A DNA stretch of 64,000 nt from Hyphodiscus hymeniophilus (lineage: Eukaryota > Ascomycota > Leotiomycetes > Helotiales > Hyphodiscaceae), in assembly GCA_016508695.1 (NCBI GenBank), contig VNKQ01000004.1, positions 434,001 to 498,000 of the forward strand. Reading direction: 5' to 3'. The notes below the pieces were generated by a model. That model did no database searches, was not told the origin of the DNA, and was given only the letters and a program-made list of their open reading frames with translations. Within the stretch, counting starts at the first letter, position 1. Each line of letters starts with the position of its first letter. The position numbers and the translations under genes were made by a program. Of this stretch, positions 1 through 12,600 are shown piece by piece.

Positions 1-911
1 GACTGATATAAACGCTCACATCACTTACAATGCCAGCAAAAGGAATCATGAATCCAGCAATCAAGCATCCGTAATTCAAAATTGTAGATGCCTCAGCCGG
101 CGTAGTCTCAGCTTGCAGTGAAAGCTTATTCCCACCACAACCAACAGTGATAACAATGGCCACAAGGACAGGAATCCAAGACCAGCGCTCATAAAGATGG
201 AGAATTTTGTATCCCGAGAAGGAGAGTGTGAGCGCACAAATACACGTGATAGCAATCCCAACGTTCCAACTCAGACTATCACTGCTGATAGCAGAGAGGG
301 ATTGCCCGCTCACAATGGAGGCTATGACGCAAAAGCCAGTGACGCTTGCTGCGTTCAACAAAAGGGGAATGGCGATGGCATACAGCCTGTCTTGCATGTC
401 AGTCAAAGTAAGCAGAAGAGTAGGGATATTGCTTTAGCTACCCGAATGCATATCGCGCCTGAATCATCTGTCTCAATCCTGTCTTGGGACCCAGTGTACC
501 CATGAAAGCAGGTGGTATGGTGGTGAGTAGAGTAAAGAAAATGATGACTAGCGATGCATCACGCAGACTGAGCCCGTAGCTTAGTGTGCCCGCCATTCCA
601 GTGACAATTCTGCATCAACTTTCAGCAGAGCTACCCAGTACCAGAGTACAAAATACGTACGGTAGCAGACATAATAGAGCTGTGAACCAAACAGTAAACA
701 AGTTGACATATCGTGTATCCGTCCTCTTCCCCACGGGAACTGGCTCTATGCCTCCCTCCTCCACTCCCCAATTCAAGACTCTGAACCAGAGAGGTTTGTA
801 CTTTGCCTCAATGCTCTCTTCCTCGCCGCTCTCGAGTGTAGCAGGGCGCTTTTCCACACCATAAGCGTTCATGTTGGTACCCACTTCTAAGTCGCTTTTA
901 ATAGCAGCCAT
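1..911 (-). CDS. NCS1 purine-cytosine permease, 3' end cut by window edge
   Basis: Plasma-membrane importer of purines/cytosine of the nucleobase-cation-symport-1 family, FCY2/FcyB type. The ATG is at 911. Exons by splice consensus are 911-661, 609-442 and 386-<1, with introns of 51 and 55 nt. The cytoplasmic N-terminus carries the family block GVEEGGIEPVPVGKRTDTRY, followed by the first membrane segment (FTVWFTALLCLLPIVTGMAG). The joined frame continues through LSYGLSLRDASLVIIFF, TLGPK and LRQMIQARYAFG, then several further hydrophobic segments up to GIVSDVSVYIS at the edge. The last part of the protein lies outside the window. Family identity is clear from order and spacing of these blocks; which nucleobase is preferred cannot be told. 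The gene points away from ATP12 across a 1.1 kb spacer. Confidence 0.9.
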
Positions 912-2069
912 CTCTAAAAATTCAGTCCTTGGGCAATAGGAATATGCTCGACAAAATACGCCAAAAAAAGAATTACAATCTAGGCAATGACATTTTTACC
1001 TGTAACACATATGTTCCTCTGCTTGATGAGAGGTGGTTGTGTGACTCAGTCGTGGCAAAATCAAGTATGTACTGTTGTGGATAGAATTTTCTTATCGTCG
1101 TGTGGTGGTGCGGAATCTCCCACTAATGGATGCAGTAGGCAGGTAAGTAGTTCGCTTCAAAGAGACCAATATTTGGCCCTAGACTCGTACCATTTCGGCA
1201 GTCTTTTATCAGTGCTTTACTCATCGGGAGCCATTTATGACCGATGATCTACATCGGCACATAAATACCGAACCACTCTTGTCATTAGAGCTGCACAAAT
1301 TGCAGTCTAAATATTGATAAATTCGGTCTCAAAATATTTACTCAAGACCAATAACTATAATCTTTCATCTTCAACTTTTTCCAGCTCCGGGATTCTTCTC
1401 CTTCTTGTCTCTCTGAATTTCTCCACTGTCAACATAAACCCGCCGAGAACTGACCAACCTGCAACGAGAGCTGCCTCCACAACTGATGTTTGAATCTCTC
1501 ACTGTGTCGGTGTTCACGGTATACTTTGCCCTACAACAGTTCTTGGTGCACTCGAAGTGTTTGAGACCGTCGAATTGCGATCGCCTTGTACGGTTATTAT
1601 CCTTGCTTCAACGAGAAGAACCCCGCTGTGGAGAGAAGTAAACGCAGTAACTAATGGACAATACAAGCTGCAATCGTCTCATCGATTGCTTCCAGATGTA
1701 AGATATGAGCAATCTACAATGGCGCTTATTGACTGAAGTATCCGATTTTCAACCTGAAACTGGCAGCATCAAAGGTTGTGAGGAAATGGATGGGTGAAGC
1801 ACTTGCAGATATTTCTAAAGAAACTCTCCTACGGCTGACCTGGAAGCTTGCTTTGAAAGAGACATAACGAGAATTATCCTGGCTTACAATTAGACTAGCA
1901 TAAAGCTTTTGTGGACATTGGCATTGAAAAGGGATTCCAGCAGCGTGGTTGGATGATTTCGAGCCAAATACAGTTGATAGTACTTCACGTGATCGTGACC
2001 CCTGCTAGAATTTTCGATGTCTCTTGATTCCCCTCGAATGCAACCTAATATTCATCGCGGCTGAATAAC
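912..2069. other. Intergenic region between permease and ATP12
   Basis: Divergent promoter region of about 1.16 kb. I see short chance open frames only (for example 987-1247 +), with no recognisable protein, RNA or repeat. Confidence 0.6.
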
Positions 2070-3271
2070 ATGAAGCGCATATCTCAATCGCTTGCTGTCG
2101 ATACTTCATTCGCCGTGTGGCTTTGTCCGCGTGCTCGAATATCTCCATTTAGTCAGAGATGTCTCCATACGACTCCAGTCAAACCTGCCACAGTTGCTCC
2201 CATTACAGCATCTGGCCCACCTCCTAAACCACCGATTGCAAGTGCAGAACATGTTGATTCGAGGGTGGCTAGACGCCGGAAACAAGCAGAACTTCTTAAA
2301 CGGGGTCAGGATCTCAGATCAATAGCAGCGGGTAGTGGTGGTGGAACAGCCAAATTAAAGAGATTCTGGAATGACGTGCATATCAAGGATGCTGATGGTA
2401 GGCTCATGCTGGTGCCTCATATGTACAAACTCTCCTATATAGAATGCTGACCCTAATTTTCTGTGCAGAAGGTTTGCAAGTCCACCTTGACAAGCGTCCC
2501 ATTCGCCGGCCCTCGAAAGCCATCCTCAATGTGCCCCATCACAAACCACACCTCGCATCTGCCTTGGCGCTTGAATGGGATCTCCTTATCTCTGCCCAGC
2601 AAGCCCTCCGACACGATCTAATACCTCTCACGTCCCTCGTCTCACGAGCCCTTGATATTGCAGATGAAGATGCAGCAGGAGGCAGTGAGATTCGATCAAG
2701 CATCGTCACGACAGTGATGCGCTACTTAGATACAGACTCCCTCTTATGCTGGGCACCCGAGCCATCTGCAGACCCACCTGGATACGAAACCCACGAAAAG
2801 CGGACGGAAAGCTTACGAAGTATTCAGGAACGTACTGCTATTCCCATAATTGCATATTTAACGGAAAGGGTATGGCCAGGGATTGAGATTTTGCCCGACT
2901 CAGACGCCAGCACAATCATGCCTGTATCACAACCGCAGCAGACCAAGGACGTTATCAAGGGTTGGGTCAGCGGATTGCCACCCTTCGAGCTCGCTGGCTT
3001 GGAAAGAGCTGCGTTGGCAGGCAAGACGCTGCTGGCTGCTGCAAGACTGGTCGTCGAGTGGAGCACAGAACTAGCACATCTAAGAGATGATACTGCGCAG
3101 GAGAAGTTTGGAAAATTTGGAGTTGAAGAGGCGGCTAAGGCATCCACTCTAGAAGTTGATTTTCAGACAGGTATGTGGGGTGAGGTGGAGGATACGCATG
3201 ATGTTAATAAGGAAGACGTAAGAAGACAGCTGGGCAGTGTGGTATTGCTGGTCTCCGGTCAGGCGCAGTAG
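2070..3271 (+). CDS. ATP12: ATP12-type mitochondrial F1-ATPase assembly chaperone
   Basis: Chaperone that binds the F1 alpha subunit in the mitochondrial matrix during ATP synthase assembly. Exons 2070-2397 and 2469-3271 joined over a 71-nt intron give 376 residues, normal for fungal ATP12 with its presequence. The N-terminus is basic and Ser/Thr rich with few acidic residues, and includes RCLHTTPVKP, typical of a mitochondrial targeting peptide. The splice restores KRFWNDVHIKDADEGLQVHL, the start of the family core; PIRRPSKAILNVPHHKPHLA, ALEWDLLISAQQALRHDLIP and LTSLVSRALDIADED follow in the expected order. The C-terminal half (LERAALAGKTLLAAARLVVE) also fits the family. Without the intron the first exon would end at 2450 and lose the whole core. 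Confidence 0.93.
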
Positions 3272-6200
3272 GTCAGGTGTTACTTTGTAGAATATGTACA
3301 TTATGATTTGCCTGGCCGTGCAATAATTTAGGCCTTTTTTTCGCCACGAGACCCAAGTAGCTTGGTGTCTGGTGAAGAGTCTCTCCTTTTCGTGTTTCCG
3401 ATGATACTGCTGGAGATGAAAGCTTCATTTCGAGAGTATCCTGCAATACAGTCGGGGTAAAAGCCTGGAGTTTGTTTTTTGGGCTGGGCTCATTCAGAGA
3501 CGCCTTTAACTTCCAATACCTTTGTCTCGTAGTTTTACCACTTGAACTATGTTGGCAATATTGGCAATCAAATCGTTGCTTTTATATGTGGCTATTGATG
3601 CTGGTCTTGAAGCTTGCTCAAGCTTTAGGCCGCTCTTGGCTCTCTGCATAAAGCTGCTGAAGATCCGAAGGTCGTCTGCGTGTTGTTGGGTTCCTGATTC
3701 GCTTGTCTTTCGCTCTCAATGGCGTGGAACTGCTAAACGACCATTGATGATGTTTTATGAGGACAGATGGAAATCAAAGGATACCAGGCCAAGATTAAAA
3801 CTTCCGTAGTGGCATGCCGCGAGCTTTGAAAACTAAGAGCACTATTGTTATATGGGGAATTTTGAATTTACTTAACAACTGTATGCACATACGTCCTTTA
3901 CTGCTACCTAGGTGAGCTCCATCAAGTCCTTCATCTCTCAAAAGGCACACCCAAATAGTTAATCAAGGCCACTCTCATTTACAGGTAAAGGAGTTGTTTT
4001 ACTTTGTGAAGTTAAGGGGGTTAAGATTGCGTTTTTGGCAGATTTGCAGACATTGGAGACCTTGTCTTACAACGGTTTCAAAGGTACTAACTTCACAAGT
4101 AAATACTGTTAATAAAGTGTCGCCTTACCTTAGTCGTCGCAATCACCCAATTCATTAAACCTGCCCAAAACTTCTACGATTTTCGCTTGTCCCAGCGTCG
4201 ACGCCTTGCAAGCTTTTTGAAAAGGGGTTAGACTAAAAGACGCACGATGAGTGGGCAGCGAAGCGACCACGTGATACATTTGGTCGAAAAAGATGGCGGA
4301 TAAAGTAACCAGGGAGAAGGTATGCCAGGTGCTGTTTGCTATGGAGAATACTACGTTATCTCTTTTACCTCATGGTGCTGTTAGATCAATGTGCGAAATG
4401 TGTCAAAATAGGCGTTGGTAGACAAGTAGGAGACGAATTTCTTGGTATCTGGATTACAGGGTAATCCAGGGACTTCCTGCCATTTCGTGCGATTCCATGA
4501 CTTGAGCCTACAGGCAAGAAATATGGCAGCCCAGTATTTGCCTCACTGGATTGTTGATATGACCGAGTTGAGACAGACCCGCGGAACCAGAAGGAACTCT
4601 TTCAAATTTTCCAGAAAATGATATGTGACTCTCGAACAGTGTGTCGAGTATCGGTGCCTACAATCAATTTCCAGAGGGGAAGCTGCCTCGCTCGTCCAGC
4701 TTGTCGACTCTTGTGTGCTCTTCTCAGCATCCTTTACCACCTGCACTGGATTGACACAATGAATCTTGTATCATCGACTCCACTCATGCAATATTCCTCA
4801 GGTATAGATTTGACTACGTTCGTATTGTCTGTTGGTAGAGATCGCTTCATGCAATGTTGCAAAACATGCGACTGCCTCCCACCAATGTCAATACCTTCAA
4901 GCTTCCTTGTCATATTGGCGAGCTACTGCATTAATCAGGAACGATTGACGACAGTGACAGCGCTTGGAGAGCCGCCCAGGAACATTCTGCTGTACTCAAG
5001 AAGGGATCAACTACAACAAAAAAAAGGGTGACTATTCAACCACACGGAGATCTGCTGGGAAGTCCACTGGTACCTAGGTGAGGCATACAGGATTTAGCTT
5101 TAAGTCTGAGCAGTACGATACTAATGGTCTGCTCATTCTGCTATTCGAACAAAATTTGGATCATCAGTTTGATTCTGTAACGACCAGTTGTCGTGGACTC
5201 AGGATCTGATCCCTCTGATGAGCACTCAAGCCTACCCATCTCATCCGAATGACTTCTCGTCACCTCTCGCACCGTGAATTTGAACAACATGCCAAGCGCT
5301 GTATACCAAGAAGCCTTATCAGAAGCGTTATCAGAACTTCAACAAATAGCGACGGCAGAGACATTTCTGCGCAACTCCGTTTCGGCCATTGACTGAGGCT
5401 CGGGTTCCCAAAGCCCGTCCCAGCACGAAACTGCTGAAGCAACTAGCCCCTTACAACCCAACAGTCCATCTTGAAAATTAATTATGGTGCCAGCAGGCAT
5501 TCCGCCACCTTTAAGAGAAATTTTGAATAGGTGGGTTTCTGACAGATAGCAAGATGGGGGCCGGGTAGCTAGCTGTCTAATGATGAAAGGGAATGGAGGA
5601 TAGAAGCTAGGAGTGATAACCGAGATCAAACCCGTAACAGCATGTAACCCAACCCATTGAGTAAACGACAAATATGAAGAGGGTGTGACACCTCCCAGTC
5701 GCCTTGATGACCTCGTTGCCTCTTCCTATTGGCAGCTTATCTACAACTAATTGTGGCAGTGCATGTGCCCCTTTCCCAGTAGAGAAGGTCTAGGCATACC
5801 GAACTCTCCGTAACCACTCTCCATAGGCTTGGTGGTCCAGAAGCAGCTTCGAAACAACTTCGCTTGTAAGTTGATGTGTGCTTCATGCACGGAAGACGCA
5901 AGTATTGCGTGTACTTTGCCTCCGCCCGTCCAAATTCTTAGTCAGTTCGTACCTCTCTGAGCATCTGCGGATGTTGAAGGAAGTACCATGTGTGGGAATA
6001 ACATCAACATTAAGAACGACAAAGAACAAATAATAAACGCCAGAATCAATCTTTCTTTCGGTCACTCAGCCAATTGAGTTCGCAGGAGGCTTTTTCTTTT
6101 GCTTTGTCATCTGAAGTCGATCTTTACTTCTTGGTCTGCCTTGTACAACCCGCACGTGATAACCGTCATTGAGCTACAACCCTTGTCAAATGCATAAACC

Positions 6201-6621
6201 AGAATGTGCAACACGCTCAGTATCCAACATTAAACTGCAACTGCAATTGCAACTACTATTCCACTAAAAGGCCCTTGTCCTGTTGTTCATGCCTGAAAAA
6301 ACACAGCTGCGAGACTGAAGCCTCTCCATCTTCAGATCAATTATCCCATACTGGATCAGGATCTCGGCCAGCTTCTATCTTCTGTATTCGTGAAAGCCAC
6401 GCCGATCCAAGCGCATAAGAAGCTCAACGGCCCAGAACACCACTCACGTCCGATTTGATATGAGAAAAGACCCTGGCAGGATTACACGATGTCAGAGACA
6501 GGTGAGACGTAAGTCATTTCCCGTCCCCCGAGTTCCACTAGACAAGCCGTCAGCACGATGGGGTAAGACGGCATTGGAGGGACACAATTCGCTACGAGGG
6601 TTTTGGTAAGAGGTGCTGACA
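3272..6621. other. 3.3 kb intergenic region
   Basis: No convincing gene between ATP12 and the oxysterol-binding protein gene. The longest open frames (4618-5031 +, 5339-5671 -) have no recognisable domain and no splice partners. CACGTG-type sites occur near 4270. The last few hundred bases should hold the promoter and leader of the downstream gene. Confidence 0.5.
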
Positions 6622-9600
6622 ATGCCTTTATCCAGTCACAAACGCAGCAAATCCTCCGCCTTGTCCCTCCTCCGGCGCAAAGAAGTCAGAGAAGACGAGA
6701 ACAATTCCGATGATGGATCCCTAGCGTCTTATCCAACAACGGCGCAATCTACAACCTCGTTGAACATGTCCCATCATCATTCGCGGGGTCATGGCTCAAA
6801 GCCCTCGACGGGCACTGCGGGGTTGATGAGATCGACTTCCAATATCCAGCCATCGAAAACTCCAGCTTCTACAATGCCTCCGCAGGAGAAGACTGTTTCT
6901 ATTGAGCAATCCGTACGGAAATTCAGAATATTCGAGGCCCTGAGAAGTGGAGATACAGCCTCTATATCGAAAGCCATACGAGAGACGGATCCCACCAGAG
7001 TTAGCGTTTCGAGTACATCGGGTTCAGGTTCAACGGGAGGATTAGAAGATACAAGCATACTGCATCTTGCGATCCAATGCGCTGAGCAGCCGGTCGTTGA
7101 ATACGTGCTGTCGGACGGAGCTGGCACAATTGACATCAATGCACGAGATAAAGATGGGAATACTGCTTTGCATTTAGCAGCGCAACAAGGACGAGGGCAT
7201 GTAGTACGACTTTTACTAGAGCAACCGGGTGTCAATGACTCAATTCCGAATTACCAAGGACGATTGCCACTCGATCTCGCGCGCACTCCGGATATTTTTC
7301 AACAACTGCAGCTGTCCCGCTCGATATTCGTCGATAGCAAAATTAAGGAAGTACAAGAGTTGGTTGCGCAGGGCAATTATAAACATTTGCGAGAGATTTT
7401 GGAAGAGCCTAGGGTCAAAACGGTGCTGGATATCAATGGCGGCGAATTTGCATCCGACATCACAACAATACAGTCTGGCGGTACCTTACTACACGAAGCG
7501 GCGAGAAAGAAAAATACCCAGCTCATACAAGTATTGCTACTGCATGGCGCAGATCCATTCCGCAGAGACCGTAGAGGGAAGCTACCACAAGATGTCACGA
7601 AGGATGATGTCACGCGAGCTATGCTCAAAAGATCTCCAGCTGCGGTGGCTGCGCAACGAGGTATACAAGAGAAGGCTGTCTTGGGCAATGCATCGCAACA
7701 AGGAGCAAATAACGGTGTGCCCAACGACCCTGTTGCAGGGAAGGAAGGACGTGAGATGAAGGGCTACCTGAAGAAATGGACTAACTATCGGAAGGGATAT
7801 CAACTGCGTTGGTTTGTCCTAGAGGATGGCGTGATGAGCTACTATAAACACCAAGACGATGCTGGATCTGCTTGTCGTGGCGCCATTAATATGCGAATTG
7901 CGAAGCTCAATATGGACCCGACCGAGAAGACGAAATTCGAAATTATCGGGAAATCGTCTGTGAAGTATCACCTCAAGGCCAATCACGAGGTGGAAGCAAA
8001 GCGATGGTTCTGGGCCCTTAACAATTCGATACAATGGACGAAGGACCAAGCCAAAGAAGAAGATCGGCAACGGCAGAAGAGTGCTGAGATGCTAAGACAA
8101 GCCAAAGCTGAGCATACCGGTTCATCGACGACAGAACCTGGCAGTGAGACTGCGAGTGTTGCGGAGACCAGGCGCAACAGCACTCAAACAACAAGGCTTT
8201 TGCCCCAAACAGTGCCCGGCAAGTCCAAGGTTGCTTTTACTACTGGAAGTGTAGGTGACGAGGATGAGGGTACGAACTATGGCTCCTATGAGCCTAGTTA
8301 TATGGGAGAGGTCACCAAATTCCCAAGTCATATAACTGCACCTGCAGATGCTGATGAGGACGAGGAGTATGGGGAAGGTTCTAGCGATCGCGAAGCGCCG
8401 GCGAGCAAAGATGCTTTCGACATTACTGCTCAATCGGCCAAACTGCAACTGGAGATGATGGGTAACGTCAATGCTGCTCTTCAGGCGGAGCAAAGTAAGA
8501 ACCCAAATCTCCCAATCTCGGAGACAGTTGCGGTCCAGGCAGTTCAAACTTACGATTCATCAATCCGCAATCTCAAAGGCCTTGTTGGTGATCTTCTCAA
8601 GATATCTAAGGACCGAGACGCATATTGGCAATACCGCCTGGACCGAGAGGCCGATATGCGGCGCATGTGGGAAGAGAGTATGGCTCAAGTCGCCAAAGAG
8701 CAAGAAGTGCTCGAGGCTAGAGTTGGAGAATCAGAAGAGAAGAGGAAGTTGACCAAACGTGCTCTGCGGGAAGTGATCGAGTCTAGTGGTGTTATAAGCA
8801 GCCGGCCAGACAGTGGAGGAGATGTATTACAGGATCAAGAAATCACGGAAGCGCTGGAGCAAGTCTCCCTGAACAGCGACGGTACTGCTTTGAGACGCAG
8901 ATCTGTTGTTGGAAGCTCGCTTCGTCGGAAGTCGGTGCTACAAGAGGTTACAAATCTTTCCGACTCAGATTCCGAGGATGATGAAGAGTTCTTCGATGCT
9001 GTAGATGCTGGAGAGGTCGATGTTGCTCCCATGATGCCAACTAGTCCCGTTATAAATAAAGAGGTTGCGAAGGTCAAGGTTGTAGAGCATGATGGCACGG
9101 ATCTCAGCTCTTCCTTCAAAGGCTATGAGAATGGCATTAGAAAGCGTCTAAAGATGGATGCTGACGATCGGCCAAAGATATCTTTATGGGTAAGTCGGAA
9201 CATTCTATTAATTCGACATTCTGCTAAACCCCATCACAGAGTATCCTAAAGTCTATGATTGGTAAAGACATGACAAAAATGACCCTTCCTGTATCCTTCA
9301 ATGAACCTACCTCCCTCTTGCAGCGTTGCGCCGAAGATATGGAATATGCGGACCTACTTGACATTGCTGCTGAGAGAACCGATTCGACAGAACGCATGGT
9401 CTATGTTGCAGCATTTGCAGCTTCAGAGTATGCGTCTACAATTGGCCGAGTCGCCAAACCCTTCAACCCTCTCCTTGGGGAGACATTTGAGTACGCACGC
9501 CCCGACAAGAACTACCGCTTCTTTATCGAGCAAGTGTCCCATCACCCACCTATTGGTGCAGCTTGGGCAGAATCTCCTCGCTGGACGTACTTTGGGGAGT

Positions 9601-10412
9601 CAGCAGTGAAATCCAAATTCTATGGAAAATCTTTCGACATCAACCCACTCGGTACCTGGTTCCTAAGGTTACGTCCAAGTGGTGGCGGAAAAGAAGAACT
9701 GTACACGTGGAAGAAGGTTACGTCGTCGGTCATCGGCATCATCACCGGGTCTCCCACGGTTGACAACTATGGCCCGATGGAAGTGAAAAACTGGAACACT
9801 GGCGAAATCTGTCTGATTGACTTCAAACCCCGAGGCTGGAAAGCCTCATCCGCATACCAAATTACAGGACGAGTCAACGACTCAGCCGGGAAAACGCGCT
9901 TCAGCATTGGTGGTCGATGGAATCACAAGATATATGCCCGTCTCACCCCAGGCTACGAAGCTACAATTGAAGAACCCAAATCCGGCCCACTAATCCATCA
10001 CCGAGGCAGCGTCAGCGATCCAAACCAAGCATTTGTCGTCTGGGAAGCTCACCCGCGCCCGTCCGGCATCCCTTTCAATCTTACACCCTTCGTCGTAACG
10101 CTCAACGACCTCAACGACCAGCTCGAACCCTGGCTTCCACCAACGGATACGAGACTCAGACCTGATCAAAGAGCTATGGAGGATGGGAGGTATGATCATG
10201 CGGCGACGGAGAAAAATCGCGTGGAGGAGAAGCAGAGAGCGAAGAGGAGAGAGAGGGAGGAGAAAGGCGAGGAGTTCGTTCCGCAGTGGTTTGAAAAGAA
10301 GAAGTGTGCCGTTACTGGCGAAAGTTACTGGGCTTTTAGTGGTAGGTATTGGGAGGAGAGGAACAGGGTTGGCAGTGAGGGCGGAAGATGGGACGTTGAG
10401 GAGATCTTCTAG
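6622..10412 (+). CDS. OSH1: OSH1/OSBP-type oxysterol-binding protein (ANK-PH-FFAT-ORD)
   Basis: Lipid-transfer protein acting at ER contact sites. Exons 6622-9189 and 9240-10412 (50-nt intron) give 1246 residues. I take the ATG at 6622; the frame is open slightly upstream but without another ATG. Order of domains: Ser-rich N-terminus; ankyrin repeats around residues 143-230 and 285-325 (DGNTALHLAAQQGRGHVVRL, GGTLLHEAARKKNTQLIQVL); PH domain about 378-471 (EMKGYLKKWTNYRKGYQLRW ... WALNNSIQW); a predicted coiled segment; an FFAT-like VAP-binding motif EEFFDAVDAGE near 790 in an acidic context; and the sterol-binding domain with the OSBP fingerprint EQVSHHPP near residue 953. The intron lies at the entry of the sterol domain (ISLWSILKSMIGKDMTKMTL across the joint). 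This is the yeast Osh1/Osh2 architecture, so ER-Golgi or nucleus-vacuole contact function is inferred. Confidence 0.95.
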
Positions 10413-10985
10413 TGCCGCATAAATATTAGGAGGAGTATGCGCATATATGGGATACGAGTTTTTTTTCCCGCTGAGAGTATTGATCGAATTGCAGCAGGTG
10501 GAATGGGATAGCGACTAGCGAACTCAGCCATGAACTCATTGGGGTGGTGGATCGAGGCCAAAAAACCCTTGTCTTTGTAAGCAGCGTTAAATGAATTATT
10601 CTCACACCTTGGGGTCAAGAAACTCGAGATGATGTTCAAGTACAGCTCGTTTACATTACTCCCTCATTCCCAATCATGGAACTTGAGTTTCGTACATTTA
10701 CTCGAGGTCGACTTACCTGAGTACTAGTATTCGAATGGAAGCACTCATGATACCCAGGACCCCGCACTGCTCAGCTCCCTTTACCGAGCCAGCTAGCTAC
10801 CTGGAAGTCAGGGGAATGTGATTACTCTCTACTTTGAATAGGATCATAGGATGCTTTGGATTCTGTCATAGCCGAATAGCTCAAAAGACTAAAGTGTTTG
10901 AGTGGACGCTTTATCCAATTTTCTGTAACACCGTTTTGCCATGGAAGGAGAGTTTCCAGAAAAATTCACACCACGACATCTTTGC
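10413..10985. other. Convergent 3' intergenic region
   Basis: Space between the stops of the oxysterol-binding protein gene (+) and the next gene (-). Only 3' UTR-like sequence; no further gene seen. Confidence 0.5.
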
Positions 10986-11819
10986 TCATTCAGCCTGCAG
11001 CGCCCGATATTCCCGCGCCATTATTTCCATCGTCCAGAGCATCTCATTATCGACCTCCTTCAATTCCTCAAGAAACTCACGTTCCTCCTTGAGAGCCACT
11101 GATCCCTCATTTGCTCCATATCGTTGTAAGATCGAGACGGTAGCCTCCTTGTCGAGTGTCAGGCGCGAGAGAATCTCATAGACGGGGATACTCATAGGCG
11201 ATTCAAGTTTCGCGATGCGGGCTGGAAGATCAACAGGGCCGTTGGAAGTGATGGACTTCAGCAGGACGTCGCGCAGATCTTGCACTTGTTTGCCTACGAC
11301 TTTGGTGTATAGTGCTTGAATCTGATAGCCTTCCTCTATTCGTTTAAATGTATCCTGGTACCCTTTCAACATGTTCTCAATTTCCTTTGCCAACTCGTGA
11401 TTCGGGTTCACCACAGCGATGATAGCTTCGCGGAGTGTTGTAAACATGAAGATCTCAGACTCAATTTGGTGAACCAGGCGATGGTCGATTGGGGCATACT
11501 TGCTGATCCAAGTATCTAAAGAGCTTTTCATCATTGTATCCAAATCGTGGAAGTATTGGGTGTATGTGCGCGCGAATGCAACAAAATCTGCGGTATTCCA
11601 TACGGCCCTCTCATCTCCTGGAAGTGAGGCATTTGCGTTTCCCATTCGAATGGTGGCAATGAAGAATCTCGGTAGCCAAGCGGTGACCCTCTGTATGATA
11701 TGTTCGAGTCTATTGCCTCGTTCAAAGGCTGGAGAATCTTGGATTTCGCCGACGACTCTCTCGTAGAGAGTAGTGAGCTGTTCACCAATATTCTCGGCTG
11801 CGGCTTGAGCAAGATTCAT
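10986..11819 (-). CDS. Uncharacterised all-helical protein
   Basis: I do not recognise this protein. Starting at the ATG at 11819 (MNLAQAAAENIGEQLTTLYE) it has 277 residues, no signal peptide and no membrane segment, and reads as almost wholly alpha-helical with heptad-like stretches (EIENMLKGYQDTFKRIEEGY, LKEEREFLEELKEVDNEMLW). The same frame is open upstream to 12101, but a good 49-nt intron (GTTAGT at about 11938 to CATCAG at about 11890, with a CTGAC branch-like site) lies there. After its removal the upstream frame has a stop and no ATG, so I treat that part as a spliced 5' UTR. An adaptor or scaffold role would only be a guess. Confidence 0.7.
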   Translation of the reverse strand: MNLAQAAAENIGEQLTTLYERVVGEIQDSPAFERGNRLEHIIQRVTAWLPRFFIATIRMGNANASLPGDERAVWNTADFVAFARTYTQYFHDLDTMMKSSLDTWISKYAPIDHRLVHQIESEIFMFTTLREAIIAVVNPNHELAKEIENMLKGYQDTFKRIEEGYQIQALYTKVVGKQVQDLRDVLLKSITSNGPVDLPARIAKLESPMSIPVYEILSRLTLDKEATVSILQRYGANEGSVALKEEREFLEELKEVDNEMLWTMEIMAREYRALQAE

Positions 11820-12600
11820 CTTGGCTTGTTGAATGTCGGTCGTGATAGAACGTTCAACTTGAGGCCACGAAATCAAGTCTGATGCGAATAAGCCAAACGA
11901 AATGCGTGTCAGAGAGATGCTACTAACCTGATGGCTGTATCGGTTGAGGATGTGCGTAAGACGAGATCGCAGCCGCTTATTTGTAATTCTCGGGAGGAGA
12001 GAAGAGAGGCATATGAAGGAGGTTGGAAGGTTCAGGCGGAAAGGTGAGACTTTTATACTGACATGGATCAATCGCTGGAAATTTCGAAAAGTGCCATTCA
12101 CTTCACTTTCATCAGGAGACCAGAACTTTTGGGCCTCTCATCGAAGGAAAACCTTCTGGAATCAAATATCAGACAATCACTGAAACTTATACTTTAGAGT
12201 ACAGAGGTCGACGATAGCACTCTTTATTAACCCTTCCCTACACATGACATCTCAAGTCCAACCCACACACTCAGCAAGTTCAATTAAAATCTCCAAACGT
12301 CACCCATAACAAACCACGTAGCAGACGTGTATTCAAGGCACCCAAGCACTACATTTTTCTCTTGTTCCTAACGCAGCCCACCAGCTTGGGCACTCCAATG
12401 ATGCACATGACCACACTCGACGTATGTATTTGCGTTTATTCTCTAAAAGTTACGACCATTCTTTTATGATTAACAAAATTCTCAAGTCTGAAGAGTCTTG
12501 GACATTTTAACTCACCAAATTCAGTCACAGAAGACAGATATCGACTAACAAAAGCAAAACAAATCTCAAAAAGAGTTAAAAGAGAGGCTCCCTAATGACT
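11820..12600. other. Leader and intergenic region
   Basis: 5' leader with the probable UTR intron and promoter of the helical protein gene (-), then the 3' flank of the MFS gene (-). No other gene seen. Confidence 0.5.

Noticed and set aside
4618..5031. 137-residue frame with a CINQ word recalling HET domains
   Set aside because: Only four residues match by chance; none of the other HET motifs are present in any frame nearby.
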